The notes: generated by a model from the sequence alone, not told the origin. A DNA stretch of 64,000 bases from Anaerotignum faecicola (GCA_024460105.1 JANFXS010000004.1:62001-126000), one strand, 5' to 3'; counted from the stretch's first letter, positions 46,110-55,557 are shown. A program made the numbers and translations.

Positions 46110-47078
46110 GTGAATTTAGATTTTAAAGATATAACGTTAAGCAGTGAGGAATTAATCAACGGCTATATAAAACAGTGGAACTGCGAAAATGCGGAATTCA
46201 GCTTCGCGCATATGTATATATGGGGCTGCGACGGCAAAATACAGTATGCCGAAGGCGACGGCTGTCTTTATATTAAGCTTGACTTTGCGGGCGAGGACAC
46301 ATTTTTTTGGCCTCCGTTTCCGAAAGATGAAAAAACGGATTACAGGAAAGCCCTTTTGGACGCTTGCGAATACATGAAAAACAACGGCATTAAGCCTGTA
46401 TTCCGTTCGGTTGCCGCGCCTTTTGACGAAATGATGAGAAAGGCGTGCCCCGAGCTTGAGCTTGTGCCCAACAGGAAAAATTTTGACTATATATATCTGA
46501 GCGAAAGCCTTATAACCCTTAAAGGCAAAAAGCTCCACGGCAAAAGGAACCATATAAACAAGCTCCTCAGGGAACACCCCGACTTTGTATATGAAAACCT
46601 TACCAAAGGCCACTATGAGGAATGTATGGCGGTGTATGACGAATGGTGCATGGATCACAAGGAAATAACCATTACGCAGTACGACGAAAGGTCGTCGGTG
46701 GAACGCGCGCTTTTAAACCTTGAGGATCTAGGCCTTACGGGCGGAGCAATTCGTATAGGCGGGGTTATTAAGGCGTTTACTGTAGGCGAAAAAACGCTTC
46801 CGCATATGAGCCAAATACACATAGAAAAGGCGGCAAAGGACATAGACGGGCTTTATCCTCTCATAAACCAGAAATATGCCGAGGCCAACTGCGCCGATAC
46901 GACGTATATAAACAGGGAAGAAGATATGGGCCTTGAAGGCCTCAGAAAAGCGAAACAGTCGTACAATCCATATAAAATGACGGAAAAATACGACGCCGCT
47001 TTAAAGTGCAGCAGGGAATTGGAAGAAATAAAAACTCAGGATCTCGAGGTTTTTGAACCTGCCGGGTGCTTAAAATAA
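46110..47078 (+). CDS. DUF2156 / phosphatidylglycerol lysyltransferase-like protein
   Basis: The 322-residue soluble protein has two tandem GNAT-like folds, with KGKKLHGKRNHINKLLREHPDF in the middle and NREEDMGLEGLRKAKQSYNP near the end, the DUF2156 pattern. Unlike full MprF, it has no membrane domain. Relatives are proposed to use aminoacyl-tRNA as donor; its substrate is unknown. GTG 46110 is the start, since AAGGAGG lies 9 bases upstream. The terminator follows at once. Confidence 0.86.
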   Translation: MNLDFKDITLSSEELINGYIKQWNCENAEFSFAHMYIWGCDGKIQYAEGDGCLYIKLDFAGEDTFFWPPFPKDEKTDYRKALLDACEYMKNNGIKPVFRSVAAPFDEMMRKACPELELVPNRKNFDYIYLSESLITLKGKKLHGKRNHINKLLREHPDFVYENLTKGHYEECMAVYDEWCMDHKEITITQYDERSSVERALLNLEDLGLTGGAIRIGGVIKAFTVGEKTLPHMSQIHIEKAAKDIDGLYPLINQKYAEANCADTTYINREEDMGLEGLRKAKQSYNPYKMTEKYDAALKCSRELEEIKTQDLEVFEPAGCLK

Positions 47079-47090
47079 ACGTATAAATAA

Positions 47091-47123
47091 AACCGGATGA
47101 TTTAAAGCATCCGGTTTTTTAGC
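47091..47123 (+). terminator. Rho-independent terminator after the DUF2156 gene
   Basis: AAACCGGATG and CATCCGGTTT pair around TTTAAAG, followed by TTTT. It is 13 bases beyond the stop. Confidence 0.88.
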
Positions 47124-47280
47124 AGACGTAAGTTCTCAAAAATGTGAAAGTTGCCGCATTTACGATAATTTTCAGCTATCGGTTGAAAAATTCCCGTTTT
47201 CCCGTACAATGGCATGCCCGCCCTGTAAATCCAATTGATTTTTCTTGGAAAAACCATGCGCACAGCGGATTTTTTCGGCT

Positions 47281-47580
47281 TATTTGCCGAGTATTAAATT
47301 TTGCTTTAAAATCCTTTTTCTCTCAGCGACTCTCTCGGTTCACTTGCCTGGTATTCAATTTTGCTTCAAAATACGCTTTCCTTCAGCGATTCTCTCGGTT
47401 CACTTGCCGGGTATTCAATTTTGCTTTAAAATTTGCTTTCCCTCAATGATTCTCTCGGTTCACTTGCCGGGTATTCAATTTTACTTTAAAATCCGCTTTC
47501 TCTCAGCGACTCTCTCGGTTTATTTGGCGGGTATTCAATTTTACTTCAAAATCCGCTTTCTTTCAGAGGTTTTCTCCCTG
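47281..47580. repeat. Five tandem 60-bp repeats
   Basis: Five units of exactly 60 bases begin at 47281, 47341, 47401, 47461 and 47521. Their shared core is CGGGTATTCAATTTT, then GCTTTCTTCAG, then CTCTCGGTT, with 5-15 differences per unit. The inner units are most alike; the outer ones have drifted. Because 60 is a multiple of three, a frame stays open across all units and reads 20-residue repeats (LSVHLPGIQFCFKI), but there is no ribosome site and the surrounding frames look non-coding. Confidence 0.92.
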
Positions 47581-48040
47581 TTCATTCTCCAAGTTTACGA
47601 ATTTTATTCAGGAATATACTCCTCTCTTTGCCTTCCTACGGATTCGTTCCCATAAAAGTCGGCAATTTCGGCGCTGCCGCAAGAGAAGCCTTATTTTACG
47701 GAATATGCCGCTTTGCCTCTTTATAGCCGACAGGCAGAACAATCATTTTTGTTAAAACAGCCTTCATGCTCTTAATCTTTCCGCCGTGCATATATAATAT
47801 TTTAAAATTTCAGGCGGCGCAATAGACGCGCAAATTTATAAAAAGCCCCTTAACGACGTTATTATTCATTTTATGGGAATAAACGCCGTCGTGTATTTTT
47901 CACGGCTCTTTCCCGGTTTTACGCATAATCCCGCATCGGCTTTTTTATTCGCAAACCTATGCCGCAGACGCGCGTATTTTCTCCGAAAAAATTATTTTTT
48001 CCGAAGCTGTCGAAGCTGTTTTTCTCCTTACATACGCTTT
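47581..48040. other. Intergenic region after the tandem repeat
   Basis: About 460 bases to the end of tex. No gene, terminator or MITE-family copy is recognised. Confidence 0.5.
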
Positions 48041-50182
48041 TCATTTAACATCCTTCATTGTAAGCGAAATCCTTTTTTTTGCGGCGTCTACGGAAATTAT
48101 TTTTACCGTAACTATGTCCCCTATGGAAAGGGCCTCTAAAGGATGTTTTATATATTTTCCGCTTATCTGCGAAATATGGACAAGTCCGTCCTGATGTACG
48201 CCTATATCGACAAAGGCCCCGAAATCTATAACGTTCCTTACGGTGCCTTTCAGTATCATTCCCGGCGTTAAATCTTCAATGCTTAAAACGTCGCTCCTCA
48301 AAACGGGCTTCGGCATTTCCTCCCTTATATCCCTTCCCGGCTTTTCAAGCTCCTTTATGATGTCGTTCAGTGTGGGAAGGCCGACGCCTATTTTTTCCGC
48401 CATTTCTTTTTTATCTTTTATTACATTCCCCAATCCGTTTATGCCGCCGCGCACATCCTCAAGGCCGTAGCCTGTTTCGTCAAGCAGTTTTTCCGCCGCT
48501 CCGTAGCTTTCAGGATGCACGCCTGTAGCGTCCAGCGGGTTGCCGCTTTCGGGTATCCGCAAAAACCCCGCGCATTGTTCAAAGGCTTTGGGGCCTAGCT
48601 TAGGAACTTTTAAAAGCTCCTTCCTTGATTTGAACTTTCCGTTTTCAAGGCGGTATTTTTCAATATTCCTGCTCACGGCGGGGGTTATGCCCGCAATATA
48701 ACTTAAAAGCGACGGGGAAGCCGTATTCAGATCCGCCCCTACGTTATTAACACATTCCTCCACTACGCCGCCAAGCGTTTCGGAAAGGTTTTTCTGGTTC
48801 ATATCGTGCTGGTATTGGCCGACGCCTATAGCCTTGGGTTCAATTTTCACAAGCTCCGCCAACGGGTCCTGAAGGCGGCGTCCTATGGAAACGGCGCTTC
48901 TTAAAGAAACGTCGTATTCCGGAAACTCCTCGGCGGCCAGCTTGCTTGCGCTGTACACCGACGCCCCCGCTTCATTTACGATTATATAGTAAACCTCCCG
49001 CTCCACTTTTTTTAACATGTCCGAAACAAATTTTTCCGTTTCCCTGCTTGCCGTGCCGTTTCCTATGGCTATTATGTCTACAGAATATTTCTCGATCAGT
49101 GGTATAAGCTTTCTTTCCGCTTCTTCCGTTTTATTGTGCGGCGCCGTGGGGTATATAACGCCTGTTTCAAGCGGCTTTCCCGTCTGATCCAAAACGGCGA
49201 TTTTACACCCCGTCCTGAAAGCCGGATCTATTGCAAGCACATTTTTATCTTTAACAGGCGGCTGCAAAAGCAGTTGTTTGAGGTTACGCCCGAAAACGGA
49301 TATTGCGCTTTCCTCGGCCTTTTCCGTCAGGGCGTTTCGGATTTCCCTTTCCACCGAAGGGAATATAAGCCTTTTGTAGCTGTCTTCTATAACCTCTTCG
49401 ATAATGTCCCTTGACGCGCTCTTTTCAATTATAATCTCCTGCCATATACGGCGGAGCAGTCTTTCCGTATCGGCCTCGATTTTAACCGAAAGAAATTTTT
49501 CTTTCTCCCCCCTGTTTAACGCAAGCACCCTGTGGCCTGCCGTCGTTTTTATGCTTTCGCTGTAATCGTAATACGTTTCATATACGCTTTCGGCTCCGGC
49601 GTCGACGGCCTTTGAAGTTATTTTTCCCGTTTTATATATATCTTCCCTGAGGATCTTCCGTATCGAAGGATCGTCGCTTATCCTTTCGGCAATAATATCC
49701 TTCGCACCCTGAAGCGCGTCCTCGGCTGTTAAAACGCCTTTTTCTTCATTTATATATTTTTCGGCAAGTTCGTTTGCAGGAGTTCTGTCCAGCTGAAGCC
49801 ATATTATATCCGCAAGGGGCGAAAGGCCCTTTTCCTGTGCGATCGTCGCCCTTGTGCGCCTTTTCGGGCGGAACGGACGGTATATATCGTCAATTTCAGT
49901 CAAAGTCTGCGCGCCGTCCAAAGCCGCCGCGATTTCATCGGTCAAAGCCCCCTGTTCGTTTATGCTTTCCCTGACCTGCTCACGCTTTTCGTCAAGGTTC
50001 CTTAAATACATAAGGCGGTCGTAAAGCTCCCTTAGTTTTTGGTCGTCAAGGGAGCCTGTAAGTTCCTTCCTGTACCTTGCTATAAACGGGATTGTGTTGC
50101 CTTCGTCTATAAGCTTAACGGCGTTTTCGGCCTGCGTTTCGCGTATGCCGAGTTCGCGGCAGAGAATTTTGGTTATATCCAT
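48041..50182 (-). CDS. tex: Tex family RNA-binding transcription accessory protein
   Basis: 713 residues. An N-terminal helical region, a YqgF/RNase H-like domain (VLAIDPAFRTGCKIAVLD), a helix-hairpin-helix part (LLSYIAGITPAVSRNIEKY, LLKVPKLGPKAFEQ) and a C-terminal S1 domain (LKGTVRNVIDFGAFVDIGVHQDGLVHIS) give the full Tex order. Tex binds nucleic acid and influences transcription and stress responses. ATG 50182 follows AGAGGAA; a start six codons earlier is less well placed. Confidence 0.95.
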   Translation of the reverse strand: MDITKILCRELGIRETQAENAVKLIDEGNTIPFIARYRKELTGSLDDQKLRELYDRLMYLRNLDEKREQVRESINEQGALTDEIAAALDGAQTLTEIDDIYRPFRPKRRTRATIAQEKGLSPLADIIWLQLDRTPANELAEKYINEEKGVLTAEDALQGAKDIIAERISDDPSIRKILREDIYKTGKITSKAVDAGAESVYETYYDYSESIKTTAGHRVLALNRGEKEKFLSVKIEADTERLLRRIWQEIIIEKSASRDIIEEVIEDSYKRLIFPSVEREIRNALTEKAEESAISVFGRNLKQLLLQPPVKDKNVLAIDPAFRTGCKIAVLDQTGKPLETGVIYPTAPHNKTEEAERKLIPLIEKYSVDIIAIGNGTASRETEKFVSDMLKKVEREVYYIIVNEAGASVYSASKLAAEEFPEYDVSLRSAVSIGRRLQDPLAELVKIEPKAIGVGQYQHDMNQKNLSETLGGVVEECVNNVGADLNTASPSLLSYIAGITPAVSRNIEKYRLENGKFKSRKELLKVPKLGPKAFEQCAGFLRIPESGNPLDATGVHPESYGAAEKLLDETGYGLEDVRGGINGLGNVIKDKKEMAEKIGVGLPTLNDIIKELEKPGRDIREEMPKPVLRSDVLSIEDLTPGMILKGTVRNVIDFGAFVDIGVHQDGLVHISQISGKYIKHPLEALSIGDIVTVKIISVDAAKKRISLTMKDVK

Positions 50183-50355
50183 GGCAATTCCTCTTTTCAT
50201 TTGTTTTATATATTTATTTTACGGTTATAAATAAAGTAAGTCAAATATATACTTCTTAAATTTTTCGGCGCACAAAAAGATAATAGTTTTCTTTTAATAA
50301 TTATTGTAATTTATATGAAAAAGGTATAAACTTAATACATACGGAGGTGGAACCA

Positions 50356-51597
50356 TTGACGGAAGAAAAAGTTGAAGCCCTTGAAAAAAAATGTTTTGAA
50401 AGCGCGCTGTTCAACAGCGGCTTAACGGAAGAAGAGGGCAATATTATAATAAGCAAAATTTACGCTTTGTTTAAAAATCAGGGATTAAGCCAAGTGCGCC
50501 TTGCAAACGACGCGTCGTATCAGAAATACAACGAAAACCGCCTGCTTTTTGAGGGGCTTGTAAGCGAAAACGAATACAAAAACGAAAACGGCAAATATAA
50601 GAAACGCCTTAATGAAACGGAATATTCTTTCCTGTTAAATTACGCCGGGTTCGGCCGTTTCCTTATGGCCAAAGAAAAGGCCGCGGAAAAAAGCTTTATT
50701 GGCGTCCACCCAAAAAGTACGGCGGCATACGGGCTTTTATGCCGCACAATGGTAGGGCAGGAAAAAATGAAAAACACCTTATGCCGTTTAGGCAGCGTTT
50801 ACCAATACGTTAAAAAACGCCATGAATTGGGAATGTATACCCAGCAGATACACAAAGTTCTTGCCTTTATAGGCCCTCCTGGAACAGGCAAAACGACGGC
50901 CGCAAGGTACTTTGCCAAAATGATGGAGGAAGGCGGCGTACTCTGCGGCGAAAAAACGGCCTATGTCACTGGAAGCCAGCTTAAAGCGGGATATATCGGA
51001 CAAACTGCCGATAAAGTGCACAAAATATTTGAAAACAACGACATAATTATAATCGACGAGGCATATTCCCTCGTTAACCACAATTATGGGGAAAAGACCG
51101 ACAGCTTTGCACAGGAAGCTCTCGCACAGCTGTGTATAGAAGTTGAGGAACACAGCCAAGACAAAATGATTATATTTGCCGGATACGGCGCAAGCGCCAA
51201 TGAAAAATACAATAAAATGGAACGCTTTATGGAAGAAAATCCCGGAATATCGTCAAGGATAACATTTAAAGTGCATTTTGAGCCTTACACAATAAGCGAA
51301 ATGCTCTCAATATTTGAAGTTTTGGCGGAAAGGAACAGTTTCCGCCTTGAGAAAGGGTGGCAGGATATACTGCGTCCGCTTTTCGAAGAAAGGATACCGG
51401 CCGACAATTTCGGAAACGGCCGCGAAGCGCGGCGGCTTTTGGAGATCGCAATGACATACAGCGCCGACAAATATATTGACTGGGAATACGGCCCCGACGC
51501 CGGCGAAAGTGAAAAACGCCGCCGTATTTCGCTTATGTCCTGCGAAGATATTAAAAACGCCGTTAATGAAATATACGGGAAAAGTAAAAAATACTGA
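50356..51597 (+). CDS. CbxX/CfqX-type AAA+ ATPase
   Basis: The 413-residue protein begins at TTG behind GGAGGTGG. The first ~130 residues are an unrecognised helical region. The AAA+ core follows with VGQEKMKNTL, Walker A GPPGTGKTTAARYF (~173), GYIGQTADK, Walker B IIIIDEAYSLV (~235), and arginine-finger region NPGISSRITFKVHFEPY. The same subfamily includes EccA of type VII secretion and Rubisco activases. No esx genes are nearby, so a secretion role cannot be claimed. It is a single gene. Confidence 0.88.
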   Translation: MTEEKVEALEKKCFESALFNSGLTEEEGNIIISKIYALFKNQGLSQVRLANDASYQKYNENRLLFEGLVSENEYKNENGKYKKRLNETEYSFLLNYAGFGRFLMAKEKAAEKSFIGVHPKSTAAYGLLCRTMVGQEKMKNTLCRLGSVYQYVKKRHELGMYTQQIHKVLAFIGPPGTGKTTAARYFAKMMEEGGVLCGEKTAYVTGSQLKAGYIGQTADKVHKIFENNDIIIIDEAYSLVNHNYGEKTDSFAQEALAQLCIEVEEHSQDKMIIFAGYGASANEKYNKMERFMEENPGISSRITFKVHFEPYTISEMLSIFEVLAERNSFRLEKGWQDILRPLFEERIPADNFGNGREARRLLEIAMTYSADKYIDWEYGPDAGESEKRRRISLMSCEDIKNAVNEIYGKSKKY

Positions 51598-52368
51598 ATT
51601 TGAGCCTGCAAGGGCGTATGTCCGGCTGCAAGCGTCCCGCATGCCGACGGTTTGTTAAGCGGAGCTGCGAGGATGCAGGACCGTCGAAACCGGCTGTTGA
51701 CAGCATTGCGGCGTTATGGCTCCTCCGATAGCCGAACGCCGCTTTGCGTTGGAATTTCCAAAGGGGCCTGTACCTTGCAAAGCGGAGTGCAGTGCGTTAT
51801 CCGCTCTTTCGGCGTTATTTGTTTTGCAAAACGCCATTGCCGCCGAGGGTTTTGAAGCGTCGTGAAAACAGGCCGCCATTGTACGGCATGGAACCGCAGG
51901 CGCAAACCCCGGCATATTATTATATAAGGCGTATATGAAGTTACCGATACTTCATACTATGCGAAACCGCATGACAAAACGCCCCCAACTGACAGCCGCA
52001 TAAAATAAAATCGGCGGCAAATTATTTTATGGTTTTCCCGCCTTGATTATCTGCCGGCAAAGGCGGCATGGGCTGTCAACGGCGGCGTATTAAATGTGCC
52101 GTTCATCCTGCCGTCAAACGGTTTCGCGGCTTTTCGATAAATAGGAATTTCCGCACAATTACTCTCTTTTTGATATATAGATTTCTTTATCGTTTTTATC
52201 TATTTCAAGATATTGGAAGCAGTTTCGTCTCCGCCGCATTGTGTGAACGAGATTAATTAATGCGTTGGGCGAAATCAGGTTATACATTTAACTGTACAAG
52301 ATCCCCTGCAATCTGTTTTTTCCAATAATATATTTGTTTTAAAAAATTATTTAATCAGCTTATATAAA
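51598..52368. other. Gene-free region with a GC-rich patch
   Basis: About 770 bases. From 51,600 to 51,920 the sequence is clearly richer in G+C than its surroundings, with short palindromic words such as AACGCCGCTTTGCGTT, and open frames on both strands but none with a ribosome site or a known motif. The rest is ordinary AT-rich intergenic DNA. Confidence 0.45.
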
Positions 52369-52725
52369 TTATTTTAACCTGAAATAATTTCCCCTATATT
52401 CGCCGACGTTTTCTTTTTCAGGTTCTAAAAATTTATCAATAATTTCCACAGCCAACAACAAAAAGCTCCTTAATGCTGTTAATTCACATTCTAAAGTATA
52501 GCTTGACGGTTTATTTCCTTTTATTTCCGTTTTTCCGGCAAGATAATCAACAGTAACTCCAAAAATATCCGACAGTAAAATAATCTCGTCCAAATCTGGT
52601 AATACTGTGCCTTTTTTTAATTTACATATCCTATTAAGGCTGATTCCTGTAAGACAAGAAAGTTGTTCGGAGGAAACAGCTTTTTCTTCTGTTAATGAAT
52701 TCAGTCTTTCAAAAAACATTGACAT
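52369..52725 (-). CDS. XRE family helix-turn-helix protein
   Basis: 118 residues. The N-terminal HTH reads VSSEQLSCLTGISLNRICKLKKGTVLPDLDEIILLSDIFGVTVDYLAGK, a standard XRE domain. The C-terminal half (SYTLECELTALRSFLLLAVEIIDKFLE) is helical and probably dimerises. It is divergent from another XRE gene 162 bases away, so the two may control each other. The target genes are not visible. Confidence 0.85.
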   Translation of the reverse strand: MSMFFERLNSLTEEKAVSSEQLSCLTGISLNRICKLKKGTVLPDLDEIILLSDIFGVTVDYLAGKTEIKGNKPSSYTLECELTALRSFLLLAVEIIDKFLEPEKENVGEYRGNYFRLK

Positions 52726-52887
52726 ATTAAATAAAACCTCTTACTGATATTTACGGCTATTTTAATTTATTATCTGTTTATTTCATATTGTACACAGTTT
52801 TACATACTATGTCAATCTAAATACATATTTAAACCGAATATTATTATATATTATACAAATTATAATCATCTAAAAAGGGGTGGTTAT

Positions 52888-53211
52888 ATGATATCAGAAG
52901 ATTCAGAAGATTTATTTTATAAAAGGCTTACCCAATTAAGGAACCAAAAGAACGTATCGGCAAGAGATATGAGCCTATCCCTCGGCCAAAGCGAAAATTA
53001 TATTAATAATATAGAAAACAGGAAAAACTTCCCGTCTATGGCAGGATTTTTTTATATCTGCGAATACTTTGGCATACATCCAAAGGAGTTTTTTGACGAT
53101 ACAATCGAAAATCCTTTTGAAACTTCAAAGCTTATATCCAATATCAAAAAACTCGACGGTGAAAAAACAAAACATATTGCCGCCGTTATTGAGGACTTGC
53201 TGGAAAAATAG
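52888..53211 (+). CDS. XRE family helix-turn-helix protein
   Basis: The 107-residue protein has the HTH LRNQKNVSARDMSLSLGQSENYINNIENRKNFPSMAGFFYICEYFGIHPKEFF. A short C-terminal helix (SNIKKLDGEKTKHIAAVIEDLL) follows. AAAGGGGTGG precedes the ATG. A MITE-like element begins 36 bases after the stop and could terminate it. Role unknown. Confidence 0.87.
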   Translation: MISEDSEDLFYKRLTQLRNQKNVSARDMSLSLGQSENYINNIENRKNFPSMAGFFYICEYFGIHPKEFFDDTIENPFETSKLISNIKKLDGEKTKHIAAVIEDLLEK

Positions 53212-53247
53212 AGACAGCGTAATATCGTAAGATATTAAAGTATTACA

Positions 53248-53515
53248 GCTTCGGGTTACAAGGGAACCCACGCCCCACAAGGCAAAATCCCGCATTTCGG
53301 CGTTGCACACGTTTGCCGTAGGCTCTGCCTGTGCATATGCGCCATGAACAGCAAAAAATTTTTTCCTTATGAAGTCTAAGAGCTTTAACCGACAGCCGCG
53401 GAATAAGAGCAAGGCAAAGATGCGCAGGTACAGCAAGCTATAAGCCAGCCGCCTTAAGGCGGCTATTGGGCCGCTGATGCCGGTTAGAATCGTGTGTGCC
53501 CTTGTAAACCGAAGC
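53248..53515 (+). mobile_element. MITE-like element, forward orientation
   Basis: The left end GCTTCGGGTTACAAGGGAAC is preceded by TACA. The right end GCCCTTGTAAACCGAAGC is followed by TA (53516-53517). The core ATAAGAGCAAGGCAAAGATG and the left hairpin arms CCCACAAGGCAAAA/AAAATTTTTTCC are clear. The right hairpin arms pair only partly. Length is 268 bp. Confidence 0.85.
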
Positions 53516-53613
53516 TACACATGCTTATTCAAAATTAATGGCTGAATATTTGCCGTATATTCAAGCCATACCACGCTTTCTTGCGCGGTTATGGCTTATA
53601 TTTTTATATCGCA

Positions 53614-54084
53614 TTAATCCATATCATACTTTGTACATGCGATATTAAAAACATGCGCGCCATTGTTTGCCGCCATTTTCATAGCCTGAAACGCACCGCC
53701 GTATTCATGCTTCACATATGCAATCATAAAATCCGAATTATCGGCAATCCATCTGTTGCGGAAGGATATTGCATATTTCCTGTGGACAAACTCCAATCCA
53801 TGTGGATAAAGGCTCCCGTCAAAATTATTTTCTATATACTCATCGTAGGTTTCCAAACGCTCTATATAAGGCATAACGCAAATCAGTTTTATAAACGGGT
53901 ATTCTTTTTTAAGGGAATTTGCCGCCCTTGCCGCCATAGCGCCAAACCTGCCGTATCCCCTAAAATAAAACAGACGCGTATTTTCTTCCAATATAAGCCG
54001 TTCAATTTGTTTCCGTATCAGCTGGTATATCTCCGCCGGCGAGTCACGATGCCCGAAAAAAGAACATGTATAAGTTTTTTTCAT
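53614..54084 (-). CDS. SLOG family (DUF1273-like) protein
   Basis: 156 residues. It opens CSFFGHRD and has RLFYFRGYGRFGAMAARAA, where FYFRGYGRFG resembles the nucleotide-binding glycine region, and VHRKYAISFRNRWIADNSDFMIAYV near the end, matching the SLOG/YpsA-like group. SLOG proteins bind nucleotides or ADP-ribose-type ligands, often in stress or defence contexts; no such partner lies next to it. AGAGGGGG precedes the ATG. Confidence 0.84.
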   Translation of the reverse strand: MKKTYTCSFFGHRDSPAEIYQLIRKQIERLILEENTRLFYFRGYGRFGAMAARAANSLKKEYPFIKLICVMPYIERLETYDEYIENNFDGSLYPHGLEFVHRKYAISFRNRWIADNSDFMIAYVKHEYGGAFQAMKMAANNGAHVFNIACTKYDMD

Positions 54085-54242
54085 TAATTATATCCCCCTC
54101 TTTCTAACATTCATTAAGTTTTATTTAAACATTTAATAGATTTATTTAAAATATATTTTAGATATTTTATACATTCATTTCAAACATATTATCATATTAT
54201 TGTACTAAAATAAATATATAATAATTTTAATGAGGTGAAAAA

Positions 54243-54416
54243 ATGTCTATTAAAAATCTATCTATTAGAATTGATGAAAATACCCTTCACAAACTGCATA
54301 TTATTTCCGCATATGAAGGACGTTCTGCAAACGGGCAGATTAATGTTTTAATACGCCAATGCATAGAAAAATTTGAAAAAGAACATGGGGAATTAAATAT
54401 AAAGGGCAAGGAATAA
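54243..54416 (+). CDS. Small ribbon-helix-helix (Arc/CopG-like) protein
   Basis: The 57-residue protein KNLSIRIDENTLHKLHIISAYEGRSANGQINVLIRQCIEKFEKEH has the beta strand plus two helices of Arc-type DNA-binding proteins. TGAGGTGA precedes ATG 54243. There is no toxin-like partner downstream, so an orphan antitoxin or a small repressor are both possible. Confidence 0.8.
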   Translation: MSIKNLSIRIDENTLHKLHIISAYEGRSANGQINVLIRQCIEKFEKEHGELNIKGKE

Positions 54417-54536
54417 GTTCAGAAATGATTACGCATTATAAAGAAATGCGGCTTTTTTGACATAATTCTTAATTAATTTTATAATCCATATAAAATAAAA
54501 AAGGGAATTTTATCATTGAGGCATTATCGGATAAAT

Positions 54537-54578
54537 AAAAAGGTTCTAAACTTTACTTTTAAATAAAGTTTAGAACCT
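54537..54578 (-). terminator. Terminator of the acl operon
   Basis: AGGTTCTAAACTTTA and TAAAGTTTAGAACCT form a perfect 15-bp stem. On the minus strand it is followed by TTTTTATTT. It lies just past the stop of the second acl gene. Confidence 0.88.
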
Positions 54579-54594
54579 AAATTTTAAAATTTAA

Positions 54595-55047
54595 TTATTT
54601 TGTTGGGTGAACAGCGTCTTTGAAAGATTCTTTCTGTGGTCCCCTCTGGTCTTTCTTAGCAATGTAAAGGCTGCCTGTTGCTTTAGCGCAAAGTACAGGA
54701 GGCACGCATGCCGTAGCTGCCGTGTGTTCAAGGCCTGTCATATCCATACCTGTCCTGTCGCACATTGTAGCAACTTTGTAAGCCTCAAATTTGCATGTGT
54801 ATGAGCAGTTGCCTACTTTTTCAATCCAGCCATGGTATTCCATGAAATCGCCTACATAAACGGGAGCTGTAAACTGAACGTCTTTGTAACCGAGGAAAAG
54901 GCTGATGTCGCCGTCTACATAAACCATTAATTCTGTTCCAACGTCGCCCCACATATCAACAATCCTTGCGCCGTTTACAAGGCCGCCAACATAATGTCCG
55001 TCTGCACCTTTCATCATTATATGATGTACTACTTTTTCTCCTACCAT
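54595..55047 (-). CDS. acl: Beta-alanyl-CoA / 3-aminobutyryl-CoA ammonia-lyase, copy 2
   Basis: The 150-residue hotdog-fold protein (GHYVGGLVNGARIVDMWGDVGTELMVYVDGDISLFLGY) closely matches my memory of the C. propionicum beta-alanyl-CoA:ammonia-lyase, including the tail DQRGPQKESFKDAVHP. The enzyme removes ammonia from beta-alanyl-CoA to acrylyl-CoA; the related Kal enzyme of lysine fermentation uses 3-aminobutyryl-CoA. Which substrate applies is open, as no kam/kdd or CoA-transferase genes are in the window. AGGAGGAATAG precedes the ATG. It is 57 bases downstream of its paralogue. Confidence 0.88.
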   Translation of the reverse strand: MVGEKVVHHIMMKGADGHYVGGLVNGARIVDMWGDVGTELMVYVDGDISLFLGYKDVQFTAPVYVGDFMEYHGWIEKVGNCSYTCKFEAYKVATMCDRTGMDMTGLEHTAATACVPPVLCAKATGSLYIAKKDQRGPQKESFKDAVHPTK

Positions 55048-55104
55048 GATCTATTCCTCCTATATCAAAATAATCTGATTTTTTAACCGAAATGCTTTAC
55101 AAAA

Positions 55105-55557
55105 TTATTTCTTTGACACATGTTCATGAACGAAAGCAGGATCTGTTTCGCCCCTCTGATCCTTTTTAGCTATGTAAAGGCTGCCTGTTGCTGTTCCGCA
55201 AAGTACAGGAGGTACGCATGCTGTAGCCGCTGTGTGCTCAACGCCTGTCATGTCCATATCTGTCCTGTCGCACATTGTAGCAACTTTGTAAGCTTCAAAT
55301 TTGCATGTATATGATGTATTGCCTACTTTTTCAATCCAGCCTACATATTCCATAAAATCGCCTACATAAACAGGAGCTGTGAAGTTGATTTCTTCATATC
55401 CAAGGAAAAGGCTGATGTCGCCGTCTACGCGAACCATTAATTCTGTTCCAACGTCGCCCCAGAAGTGTACGATTCTTGCACCGTTTACTAAACCGCCTAC
55501 ATAATGTCCGTCGCTACCTTTCATCATAGCGTGAAGAACTACTTTCTCTCCTACCAT
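55105..55557 (-). CDS. acl: Beta-alanyl-CoA / 3-aminobutyryl-CoA ammonia-lyase, copy 1
   Basis: The 150-residue paralogue of the next gene shares most residues through the hotdog core. Notable changes are IVHFWGD for IVDMWGD, FLGYEEINFTAP for FLGYKDVQFTAP, and a different tail (GETDPAFVHEHVSKK). ATG 55557 is used because AAAGGAGG is 8 bases upstream and it gives the same MVGEKVV start as copy 2. C. propionicum also carries two acl genes. The pair forms an operon ending at 54537. Confidence 0.87.
   Translation of the reverse strand: MVGEKVVLHAMMKGSDGHYVGGLVNGARIVHFWGDVGTELMVRVDGDISLFLGYEEINFTAPVYVGDFMEYVGWIEKVGNTSYTCKFEAYKVATMCDRTDMDMTGVEHTAATACVPPVLCGTATGSLYIAKKDQRGETDPAFVHEHVSKK

Noticed and set aside
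47281-47580. CRISPR array
   Set aside because: Units are contiguous 60-bp repeats without unique spacers, and no cas genes are in the window.
47144-47655. Two open frames across the 60-bp repeats
   Set aside because: They stay open only because the repeat length is a multiple of three; no ribosome site and no known motif.
50356-51597. AAA+ protein as part of a type VII secretion system exporting the toxins
   Set aside because: No esx, eccC or other secretion genes are in the window, and the ATPase family has other roles.
53614-54416. SLOG and ribbon-helix-helix genes as a toxin-antitoxin or defence pair
   Set aside because: They are divergent and separated by about 160 bases, with no effector gene; the pairing is not supported.
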